Below are positions 1 to 4,649 of a DNA stretch of 6,758 nucleotides, piece after piece; position 1 is the first letter of the stretch, and the number at the start of each line of letters is the position of its first letter. The stretch covers positions 1 through 6,758 of the forward strand of contig JBAQMG010000084.1 of assembly GCA_049302575.1 (NCBI GenBank), in the 5' to 3' direction. This stretch comes from JBAQMG01 sp049302575 (GTDB taxonomy: Bacteria > Bacillota > Desulfitobacteriia > Desulfitobacteriales > Desulfitobacteriaceae). The position numbers and the translations under genes were made by a program. The notes beneath the pieces were generated by a model that saw nothing but the letters and a program-made list of their open reading frames with translations, searched no databases and was not told the origin of the DNA.

Positions 1-14
1 AAACTCTCCATAAA
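1..14 (-). rRNA. 16S ribosomal RNA, first nucleotides only (partial)
   Basis: The minus strand ends at the window edge with TTTATGGAGAGTTT. This is the conserved 5' end of Firmicutes 16S rRNA (the TGGAGAGTTT that precedes GATCCTGGCTCAG, which would lie just outside). The mature 5' end is set by analogy with Bacillus 16S and could be off by a few nucleotides. The upstream sequence supports the call: a TGATCTTTGAAAACT box and two tandem sigma-A promoters on the same strand, about 90 to 420 nt ahead. The gene runs leftwards out of the window. Confidence 0.85.
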
Positions 15-100
15 AATTATTATCACTCCTATAGAAGTTGATTTGCTCATTCAGTTTTATACTCACTGACGAGTTTTTCCATTGGTATATCCTTGTTGTT

Positions 101-116
101 TAGTTTTCAAAGATCA
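101..116 (-). promoter_or_regulatory. boxA-like antitermination element of the rrn leader
   Basis: The minus strand reads TGATCTTTGAAAACTA. Very similar TGTTCTTTGAAAACT sequences precede 16S and 23S genes in Firmicutes and act as the boxA-type signal bound by NusB/NusE(S10) for rRNA antitermination. Its position about 90 nt before the 16S start fits. The motif was read from sequence; binding is inferred from the family pattern. Confidence 0.7.
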
Positions 117-132
117 GGCTTCGAACACGAAT

Positions 133-185
133 GACTCAAACATGGATGATCGAGGTTCAACATCGCCACGACTCAAACATGGATG
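133..185. repeat. 16-bp direct repeat pair, GACTCAAACATGGATG
   Basis: GACTCAAACATGGATG occurs exactly at 133-148 and again at 170-185, a 37-bp repeat period, inside the rrn leader. The second copy is half of a perfect hairpin (172-191). The first copy has only a short CAT/ATG pairing at its centre. The two copies are alternative partners for the same complementary arm, so the leader RNA could have competing folds. Confidence 0.8.
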
Positions 186-191
186 TTTGAG
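172..191 (-). other. Perfect hairpin in rrn leader (CATGGATG core)
   Basis: The plus strand reads CTCAAACAT-GG-ATGTTTGAG, a perfect inverted repeat with 9-bp arms and a 2-nt centre. In RNA the innermost pairs would open to form a loop around CATCCATG (minus-strand sense). No T-run follows, so it is not an intrinsic terminator. Confidence 0.75.
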
Positions 192-195
192 ATTA

Positions 196-221
196 GACAC
201 CGCCATGGATGGCAAGGTGTC
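196..221 (-). other. Long hairpin in rrn leader (second CATGGATG core)
   Basis: The plus strand pairs GACACC-GCCAT (196-206) with ATGGC-AA-GGTGTC (209-221): 11 base pairs around a GG centre with one AA bulge. It has the same CATGGATG centre as the neighbouring hairpin, but the arms are entirely different and remain complementary. The centre is therefore conserved while the stems are free to vary. It lacks a T-run and is not a terminator. Confidence 0.75.
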
Positions 222-298
222 GTGATGGCATCAAATGTTGTATTCATCAGTGTTTTAATGTTGCGCACTCTATCGCGGAAGCCAGTTTCGAATTGTTT

Positions 299-310
299 CC
301 TCGTTCGAGG
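299..310 (-). other. Hairpin at the 5' end of the P2 rRNA transcript
   Basis: CCTCG-TT-CGAGG is a perfect palindrome with 5-bp GC-rich arms. It starts only a few nucleotides after the predicted start of transcription from the downstream rrn promoter. It could stabilise the transcript end or influence early elongation; the role is inferred. Confidence 0.5.
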
Positions 311-319
311 CGCTTAGTT

Positions 320-348
320 AGTATATCATTTTGTTTAACCGCTGTCAA
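320..348 (-). promoter_or_regulatory. rrn promoter P2 (sigma-A)
   Basis: On the minus strand the -35 is TTGACA (348-343), the spacer is exactly 17 bp, and the -10 is TATACT (325-320). The -35 is a consensus match and the -10 has one mismatch. An AT-rich stretch just upstream (about 349-380), with A- and T-tracts, looks like an UP element. It points towards 16S, about 300 nt away, and with the next promoter forms the tandem arrangement typical of rRNA operons. Confidence 0.85.
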
Positions 349-402
349 CATTAATTTAGATTTAACAAATTGTTTTTTATCTGCAGATCAGCGACGTCAG
401 TA

Positions 403-432
403 AATATACCACATCTTGATTAATATCGTCAA
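403..432 (-). promoter_or_regulatory. rrn promoter P1 (sigma-A), upstream of P2
   Basis: On the minus strand the -35 is TTGACG (432-427), the spacer is 18 bp and the -10 is TATATT (408-403). It lies about 85 bp upstream of P2 in the same direction. The flanking sequence upstream (433-470) is very AT-rich with T/A tracts, again UP-like. Slightly weaker by consensus than P2. Confidence 0.75.
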
Positions 433-710
433 GCAATAATTCGACAAAATATTTTTTAATAGTGACTATATGATTCCAGTGCTGAAAGATCAAAAAAAAT
501 CAGCCCGTTTTAAGGTAGAATTGGTGCCTTAGAGTAGTTACTAGTTTTTAACTTTATACTAATATATTTTCCCAAATTTACAAGCAAGTTCTCTGATCTG
601 GGATTGTGCCGAGCAATATGTTCTCTTATCTCCGACATACCCCTCCACCCACGCGAACAGGGTACCCCCCAATTTGGACAAGTACCCTAAAAACTTATAC
701 TTTCTGATAA
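433..710. other. Intergenic region between rplT terminator and rrn promoters; possible mobile-element relic
   Basis: About 280 bp with no gene I can support. At 660-687 an imperfect element has GGGTAC and GTACCC arms. Minus-strand 638-510 holds a 42-codon open frame beginning MSEIREHIARHNPR with no ribosome binding site. A second frame through the same DNA (…YCSAQSQIRELACKFGK…) also stays open for a while, which argues against either being a functional gene. The style recalls the end of an insertion sequence with the first codons of a transposase, but I cannot name a family. The left part (433-480) is AT-rich and probably belongs to the rrn promoter. Confidence 0.35.
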
Positions 711-737
711 GATAAAAAAGGGTGCATATGCACCCTT
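711..737 (-). terminator. Intrinsic terminator of infC-rpmI-rplT
   Basis: Reading the minus strand, AAGGGTGCATATGCACCCTT (737-718) is a perfect palindrome, giving a stem of at least 7 bp with a CATATG centre. A T-run and T-rich tail follow (719-711). It begins 3 bp after the rplT stop codon, which ends the translation operon before the rRNA operon on the same strand. Confidence 0.9.
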
Positions 738-740
738 AGC

Positions 741-1118
741 TTAAGCAGTTATTTGCGTCTTAGCGGTTATTTGAGCCTTAGCAGTATTTACTAGTTCTGT
801 GAAGGCTGCCGCATCCTTAATTGCTAGATCCGCTAGCATCTTACGATTAACTGAGACACCAGCTAGCTTTAAACCATTCATCATTCGGCTATAAGACATT
901 CCATTCAGCCGGGCAGCTGCATTAATTCGGGTGATCCATAATTTACGGAAATCACCTTTCTTATCTTTACGATGCGCATAAGCATATGCCAAAGATTTTA
1001 ATACTTGTTCATTAGCAGGGCGGAAAAGTTTACTTTTCGCACCACGAAATCCTTTTGCTAACTTAAGAATCTTTTTATGCCTCTGATGCTTCGTTACCCC
1101 TTTTTTAACGCGGGCCAT
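741..1118 (-). CDS. rplT: 50S ribosomal protein L20 (bL20)
   Basis: bL20 binds 23S rRNA early in large-subunit assembly and, in many bacteria, represses its own operon by binding the leader or intergenic mRNA. The 125-residue product begins MARVKKGVTKHQRHKK and contains the family hallmarks GFRGAKSKLFRPANEQV (about 24-40), FRKLWITRINAAARLNG (about 57-73) and a YSRMMNGLKLAGV block, with a basic N-terminal extension. The family usually ends near 118-119 residues. Here the tail is longer because of an in-frame 18-bp tandem duplication giving KAQITA-KTQITA just before the stop. The start is fixed by AAGGAGGT 7 nt upstream (1126-1133). It is the last gene of the operon, 41 nt after rpmI, and is followed immediately by the terminator. 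Confidence 0.97.
   Translation of the reverse strand: MARVKKGVTKHQRHKKILKLAKGFRGAKSKLFRPANEQVLKSLAYAYAHRKDKKGDFRKLWITRINAAARLNGMSYSRMMNGLKLAGVSVNRKMLADLAIKDAAAFTELVNTAKAQITAKTQITA
744..779 (-). repeat. 18-bp tandem duplication at the 3' end of rplT
   Basis: Plus-strand 744-761 and 762-779 are two adjacent 18-bp units that differ at three positions. They encode two six-residue units, KAQITA and KTQITA, at the bL20 C-terminus. The duplication keeps the reading frame and explains the few extra residues over the usual family length. Confidence 0.8.
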
Positions 1119-1159
1119 AGCGAAGACCTCCTTTATTATCTATAATCTGCTTCCTCAGC

Positions 1160-1357
1160 TTACATATAAGCTATCATATTGGCAATACGTTTGGCATCCG
1201 TTGAATGCATAATGGCAGATTTACCAAGAGCACGTTTGCGTTTCGGAGATTTTTTTCCTAGAATATGACTGGTGAAAGCGTGGTGACGTACTATTTTTCC
1301 TGTTCCTGTCTTTTTAAAGCGCTTTGCAGCACCACGGTGAGTTTTCATTTTTGGCAT
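1160..1357 (-). CDS. rpmI: 50S ribosomal protein L35 (bL35)
   Basis: bL35 is a small, very basic protein of the large ribosomal subunit. The 65-residue product starts MPKMKTHRGAAKRFKKTGTG and contains the signature HILGKKSPKRKRALGK (about 31-46), followed by the usual C-terminal helix ending IANMIAYM. This is full length for the family. A GAGAGGGGGG stretch provides the ribosome binding site, with the ATG 21 nt after the infC stop codon. The infC-rpmI-rplT order is the standard bacterial arrangement. L35 and L20 are typically translated together under L20 feedback, but no control site in the 41-nt gap to rplT is obvious beyond its strong AAGGAGGT. Confidence 0.97.
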   Translation of the reverse strand: MPKMKTHRGAAKRFKKTGTGKIVRHHAFTSHILGKKSPKRKRALGKSAIMHSTDAKRIANMIAYM

Positions 1358-1378
1358 TTGGGTAAGCCCCCCTCTCTG

Positions 1379-1894
1379 TTAGTCATGTTTGACCGGGGTT
1401 AAAATCATAATCATATTGCGGCCTTCAAGTTTAGCTTCACGTTCGACAGTTGCTTCTGCCTTACAAAATAGGGCAAGTCGGACGCACAAAACTTTACCAA
1501 GATCAGGATGGGTAACTTCCCGACCCCGAAACATAATTGTGACCTTGACCTTATTCCCGTCATTTAAGAAGCGTATAGCATTCCTAGCTTTAGTTTCAAA
1601 ATCATGATCCTCAATGTTTGGACGAAGTTTAACCTCTTTGATCTCCACTGTATTATGGTTCTTGCGAGCTTCTTTATCTCTTTTTGCTTGCTCATATTTA
1701 AATTTGCCATAATCCATAAGTTTACAAACTGGCGGCTTAGCTGTCGGGGCAATTTCAACCAAATCCAGAAACTTCTCTAGCGAGATTCTCAAGGCATCTC
1801 GTCCTTGCATAATCCCAAGTTGTTCCCCGTCTTCACCGACGAGACGAACCTCCCGAGCTCGGATTTCATCGTTAATCCGTAAGTCCTTGCTAAT
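1379..1894 (-). CDS. infC: Translation initiation factor IF-3, AUU start codon
   Basis: IF-3 binds the 30S subunit, prevents premature 50S joining and proofreads start-codon and initiator-tRNA choice. I place the start at an ATT codon (1894-1892), giving 171 residues starting (M)SKDLRINDEIRAREVRLVG, which matches the N-terminus and length of Bacillus/Geobacillus IF-3. GGGGGTGG lies at the correct distance upstream (1908-1901). The first in-frame ATG (1810) would remove about 28 conserved residues. The N-domain carries APTAKPPVCKLMDYGKFKYEQ (about 50-70); the C-domain carries KEVKLRPNIEDHDFETK, FRGREVTHPDLG and EGRNMIMILTP. A rare AUU start is a known IF-3 autoregulation device: IF-3 discriminates against its own start codon. 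First gene of infC-rpmI-rplT, with its own promoter at 2079-2107. Confidence 0.95.
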   Translation of the reverse strand: MSKDLRINDEIRAREVRLVGEDGEQLGIMQGRDALRISLEKFLDLVEIAPTAKPPVCKLMDYGKFKYEQAKRDKEARKNHNTVEIKEVKLRPNIEDHDFETKARNAIRFLNDGNKVKVTIMFRGREVTHPDLGKVLCVRLALFCKAEATVEREAKLEGRNMIMILTPVKHD

Positions 1895-2072
1895 AAGAAA
1901 CCACCCCCGAATTTTTTATCCAACTATAAAACGAAAATTAAAAAGACAGGTAACATCATCTGCCACCCATCTTCAATAATATCAAGAGCATTAAACCTAA
2001 AGCGCCCTAGATTCGAAGATACACTCATCGACCTTAGCCATGAGGTGAGAAGCGGATGGCTTCTACTTGATA
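1895..2072 (-). ncRNA. Structured 5' leader of infC-rpmI-rplT (L20-leader-like)
   Basis: About 175 nt of untranslated RNA between the predicted transcription start and the ATT start codon. Stems seen on the minus strand: AGAAGC-CATCC-GCTTCT (2064-2048); CAC-C-TCAT paired with ATGAGTG (2047-2022); ATCTTC paired with GAAGAT (2020-1969), enclosing AGGGC/GCTCT; and a weak GGCAG/CTGTC stem before a T-run (1964-1940). In Bacillus the equivalent leader is bound by L20 and causes premature termination. The position, length and structured character fit that role. I cannot show homology to the Rfam L20 leader from sequence alone. Confidence 0.55.
1940..1964 (-). terminator. Candidate attenuator in the infC leader
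   Basis: Reading the minus strand, GGCAG (1964-1960), a 10-nt loop and CTGTC (1949-1945) form a 5-bp stem with one G-U pair, followed directly by TTTTTAATTTT. The stem is short, so termination would be weak or conditional. This would suit an attenuator controlled by L20 or by the upstream stems. It could equally be chance in an AT-rich leader. Confidence 0.3.
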
Positions 2073-2078
2073 AAAAAT

Positions 2079-2107
2079 ATTATATCTTTAGTTTTCAACT
2101 ATGTCAA
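2079..2107 (-). promoter_or_regulatory. Consensus sigma-A promoter of infC-rpmI-rplT
   Basis: On the minus strand the -35 is TTGACA (2107-2102), the spacer is 17 bp and the -10 is TATAAT (2084-2079). Both hexamers are perfect consensus matches at the ideal spacing. Transcription should start near 2072. The promoter lies downstream of the endonuclease gene, so infC-rpmI-rplT does not depend on transcription through the restriction-modification cassette. Confidence 0.9.
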
Positions 2108-2110
2108 GCA

Positions 2111-2180
2111 CTTTCGATATTCGATGTTCGATGTTCGAAATTTGCACATCCTGCTATCATTCATAGACATCATACATCAT
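2111..2180 (-). repeat. Degenerate 7-bp tandem repeat tract upstream of the infC promoter
   Basis: Reading the minus strand from 2180 to 2111 gives ten consecutive heptamers: ATGATGT, ATGATGT, CTATGAA, TGATAGC, AGGATGT, GCAAATT, TCGAACA, TCGAACA, TCGAATA, TCGAAAG. Two pairs are exact neighbours (units 1-2 and 7-8), and units 7-10 share TCGAA. The register is kept for 70 bp and ends 3 bp before the -35 element. It makes up most of the gap between the endonuclease gene and the promoter. A similar heptamer tract lies at the other edge of the cassette (4601-4649). Confidence 0.7.
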
Positions 2181-2247
2181 GCGTGAATGTTACTGCATTT
2201 TTTTCTTAGGAAAAAATATCAGCCATTCTTAATAATGCATCCTATGT

Positions 2248-3378
2248 TTAGCCTTTGAACCTTATCTGAAAATTAAGCTTAATAAATGCTTTACCATTAT
2301 GTTCAAACACATTTGCAAATCTGTGTTTAGTAACGCTTGGAGTGTCAAATCTAGTGTTTTTAACCAAGTATTCTTGAAATTCATTTCGATTATAAATATG
2401 ATAACAAACTACTTCCCCAGATTCTTTTACAATTATATAGCCACCTGTTGCATCATACCTTCCTTTCCAAACAGTAGTCGGTGTCATCCCAAGAGCAATA
2501 TCGGTATATAAATTTTTAATTTTATATTGATAAAATGGGTGTTCAGTCTCTTTAGAAAAACAACAAGGATTCTTTTGGTTTAATGTAGCTAATAAGTCAA
2601 TAGTATCAGAACTGGTACCACAGTAATATAATTTAACCATTTCCGCAAGAATTATCGGTAAATTAGAGTCAATCATCTGTAAATTTGATTTGAATACAAC
2701 ATTTTCAAGATCAAAATACCTAATATCTCCACCGTATTCAAAAATTAATTTCAGCCTGTCTCTTACCTTCCTCTTTGTATCAATAGCATTAATTACCTCA
2801 ATTTGATTTTTGTTGAGTTTCGTTCCCACAATTTCATAAATGAAATTAGTTGCATTTGATGTGTTCAATAGAGTTGATGGGTTTCCCATCATAGATTTTA
2901 TACTAAAACCCAAAGAAGGACTCATACCAGTATTCAAATCATGTACAACCATTTGAATATCCGTTTTATCTTTTGACGGGGCCTTCAGTTTATTACATTT
3001 TATATCTTTCAAAAAACCTTCAACCTCTTCAATAAAGAAAGAGCTACCTCTTGAATTTTTAATTTTTTCAAGTAATAACTCTGAATATTTTTTGAATTCC
3101 GAAATAGGAATAAGAATCTTTTCATCTTGATTTTCAACTGTTATCATAATACTTCCATCTAGAAGTTCATCTCTAATTTCAATATCCTTATCATTTTCAT
3201 GTTTAACTTGATAATAAACCTCACGTTTACCAGTTTCATTCCGAAGCACCTTAATTATTGGATAAAATACATCACGTATCTTTTCCAAATTTTCATCAGC
3301 AGCATACAGCTTTCCATCGGTCAGTAATTTAATTAAGGTATATATTTCGCTCCATTCTCCTTTATTTCCATTGATCAT
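2248..3378 (-). CDS. HpaII-family type II restriction endonuclease
   Basis: Predicted to cleave unmodified CCGG and to pair with the methyltransferase encoded just upstream. The 376-residue protein opens with NKGEWSEIYTLIKLLTDGKLYAADENLEKI (written here as two pieces: NKGEWSEIYTLIKLL at about 5-19, then DGKLYAADENLEKI at 21-34), which I recognise as the conserved N-terminus of the HpaII endonuclease family; the length fits. A plausible PD-(D/E)XK-like centre is D140 in KTDIQ with GFSIKS (157-162, K161), but I have not confirmed it. Its ATG overlaps the methyltransferase stop as ATGA, with GGAGG 10 nt upstream (3389-3393) inside the previous gene, suggesting translational coupling. The gene is clearly AT-richer than thrS and infC, which suggests transfer. 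No signal peptide or membrane segment. The specificity is inferred from the family. Confidence 0.82.
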   Translation of the reverse strand: MINGNKGEWSEIYTLIKLLTDGKLYAADENLEKIRDVFYPIIKVLRNETGKREVYYQVKHENDKDIEIRDELLDGSIMITVENQDEKILIPISEFKKYSELLLEKIKNSRGSSFFIEEVEGFLKDIKCNKLKAPSKDKTDIQMVVHDLNTGMSPSLGFSIKSMMGNPSTLLNTSNATNFIYEIVGTKLNKNQIEVINAIDTKRKVRDRLKLIFEYGGDIRYFDLENVVFKSNLQMIDSNLPIILAEMVKLYYCGTSSDTIDLLATLNQKNPCCFSKETEHPFYQYKIKNLYTDIALGMTPTTVWKGRYDATGGYIIVKESGEVVCYHIYNRNEFQEYLVKNTRFDTPSVTKHRFANVFEHNGKAFIKLNFQIRFKG

Positions 3379-4556
3379 GCGTATCTTTCCTCCAAAATAA
3401 AGGAGTTTGACTTTGCAGTTTCAACATCTTCAATTCCTACTTCTGACTCCAATGCACTTAGACATTCATACATTTTTTCAGCCAATACTTCTAAAACTGG
3501 AATTGTAACACTATTACCCAATTGCTTGTATTGCTGTGCTTTACTGATTTCTTTTGGAAAAGAAAATCCATCTTTACCATTTGGTTTTAAAAAAGCGTAT
3601 CCAACAAAACCCTGCAGCTTTCCCCATTCCGAGGGTGTCATATGCCGTATTCCTTCAGCATTTAAGGGGGTCTTCTTTCCATGATATACCCTACCACCTA
3701 TCCCCTCCTGGGGATCATACACTAAATTTCTTTCTTTACCTGAACCCCCAGTAGCTAAAATTGCATTCGCAAATGGATTTTGAATCTCAGGAGCATTAAC
3801 AACCATATAGCCAAAACCATTACCTTTTTGTTCATGCCTGCTCCTGTGTTTCTTTAATGTATTAAGATAACCTTCGGCAATATAATATTCAAGACTTTCA
3901 CCAAAATTCAATAATTCACTCAGATCTTTATATAAAGGCTTAGATTCTCTTTTTTTAGGTAATTCTTTTATAGGCAGTTTATAAATTTCTCCATTAAATC
4001 GCTGTTTATCAAAACCCATCATATATACACGAGGTCTATTTTGCGGTATTCCAAAATTCCTAGAATTTAAAACAAACCTTCTGGCATCGTAAGAAACATT
4101 CCCTTGCCCATCAATTTCAACTCCAATAACTTTATACCCAAGCTCTTTAACCAATGCTTCTATTATTATCTTAAATGTCTCACCTTTTTCATGGCTAATC
4201 AGATTATCCACGTTTTCCAACAAAAACGCCTTCGGTCTTGTCCTGTTAATTATATCCGCTACATCAAAAAACAAAGTTCCTCTGGTTCTATCCATAAATC
4301 CTTCTTGCTTACCAGCTCTACTAAATGCTTGGCATGGGAAACCCGCCAATAGAACATCGTATTTTACGCCTTCTACCTTTTTCTTGAAATCTTCTGATGT
4401 AACATCATTTTTGGGATTTTCTCCAAACAAATGCTCATAAGTTTTACAAGCGTATGTATCTATTTCAGCAGATAATACATTTTTAAAATACCCCGTCATT
4501 TCAAATCCTCTTCTTATACCGCCTATACCAGCAAAAAGATCAACTGTCTTGTACAT
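3375..4556 (-). CDS. DNA (cytosine-5-)-methyltransferase, M.HpaII-like
   Basis: Transfers a methyl group from S-adenosylmethionine to C5 of cytosine in the site cut by the partner endonuclease, protecting host DNA. All key C5-methyltransferase motifs occur in order: motif I DLFAGIGG (6-13), motif IV with catalytic PCQ (C75 in GFPCQAFSRAG), motif VI ENV (114-116), motif VIII QNRPRVYMMG (172-181), a target-recognition region (about 185-300), motif IX RHMTPSEWGKLQGF (304-317) and motif X QYKQLGNSV (342-350). The target-recognition segment with LKKHRSRHEQKGNGFGY resembles M.HpaII as I recall it, so CCGG is predicted. I start at the ATG just before motif I (393 residues) because GGAGG lies 5 nt upstream (4562-4566). 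A longer frame from 4616 has no such site. It follows thrS by 66 bp. Confidence 0.93.
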   Translation of the reverse strand: MYKTVDLFAGIGGIRRGFEMTGYFKNVLSAEIDTYACKTYEHLFGENPKNDVTSEDFKKKVEGVKYDVLLAGFPCQAFSRAGKQEGFMDRTRGTLFFDVADIINRTRPKAFLLENVDNLISHEKGETFKIIIEALVKELGYKVIGVEIDGQGNVSYDARRFVLNSRNFGIPQNRPRVYMMGFDKQRFNGEIYKLPIKELPKKRESKPLYKDLSELLNFGESLEYYIAEGYLNTLKKHRSRHEQKGNGFGYMVVNAPEIQNPFANAILATGGSGKERNLVYDPQEGIGGRVYHGKKTPLNAEGIRHMTPSEWGKLQGFVGYAFLKPNGKDGFSFPKEISKAQQYKQLGNSVTIPVLEVLAEKMYECLSALESEVGIEDVETAKSNSFILEERYA

Positions 4557-4600
4557 TTCAACCTCCAAATAAGACTCCGAATATCTACTACCGAAATTGA

Positions 4601-4649
4601 CACGTGCTTCGCTCATCGTGCGTCACGCTTCCCACTTCGCTGTTCTCGT
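4601..4649 (-). repeat. Degenerate 7-bp repeat tract spanning the thrS stop codon
   Basis: Reading the minus strand from 4649 to 4601 gives seven heptamers: ACGAGAA, CAGCGAA, GTGGGAA, GCGTGAC, GCACGAT, GAGCGAA, GCACGTG. Six of the seven carry GA at positions five and six. The tract covers the last codons of thrS (the RTAKWEA tail), the stop codon and the start of the gap before the methyltransferase. It resembles the tract at 2111-2180 on the far side of the cassette. Confidence 0.55.

Larger units (their letters stand above)
15..313 (-). ncRNA. rRNA operon leader (pre-16S 5' external region)
   Basis: This stretch of about 300 nt lies between the downstream rrn promoter and the 16S 5' end and has no credible gene. 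On the minus strand it begins with a small hairpin (299-310), passes through two strong hairpins that share a CATCCATG centre (196-221, 172-191), and then holds the antitermination-type box TGATCTTTGAAAACTA (101-116). About 100 nt of AT-rich sequence follow, expected to take part in the 16S processing stem. The start is an estimate: the first purine at the usual distance from the -10 element. The RNase III stem cannot be drawn because the 3' side of 16S is outside the window. Confidence 0.75.

Noticed and set aside
209..403. Plus-strand 64-codon open frame
   Set aside because: It lies across the rrn leader hairpins and the P2 promoter on the opposite strand, has no ribosome binding site and no family resemblance.
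481..505. Plus-strand terminator, GCTGA…TCAGC followed by Ts
   Set aside because: Only a 5-bp stem with a 14-nt A-rich loop and a weak T stretch, with no plus-strand gene to terminate.
2188..2247. Intrinsic terminator after the endonuclease gene
   Set aside because: The minus strand shows a TTTTTT/AAAAAA inverted repeat around CCTAAG, but the stem is pure A-T, partly mismatched, and no T-run follows. Transcription may read on towards infC.
4557..4616. Longer methyltransferase start at 4616, adding 20 residues before motif I
   Set aside because: The added residues are unlike the family, they come partly from the repeat tract, and the ATG at 4556 has GGAGG at ideal distance. C5-methyltransferases of this type often begin just before motif I.
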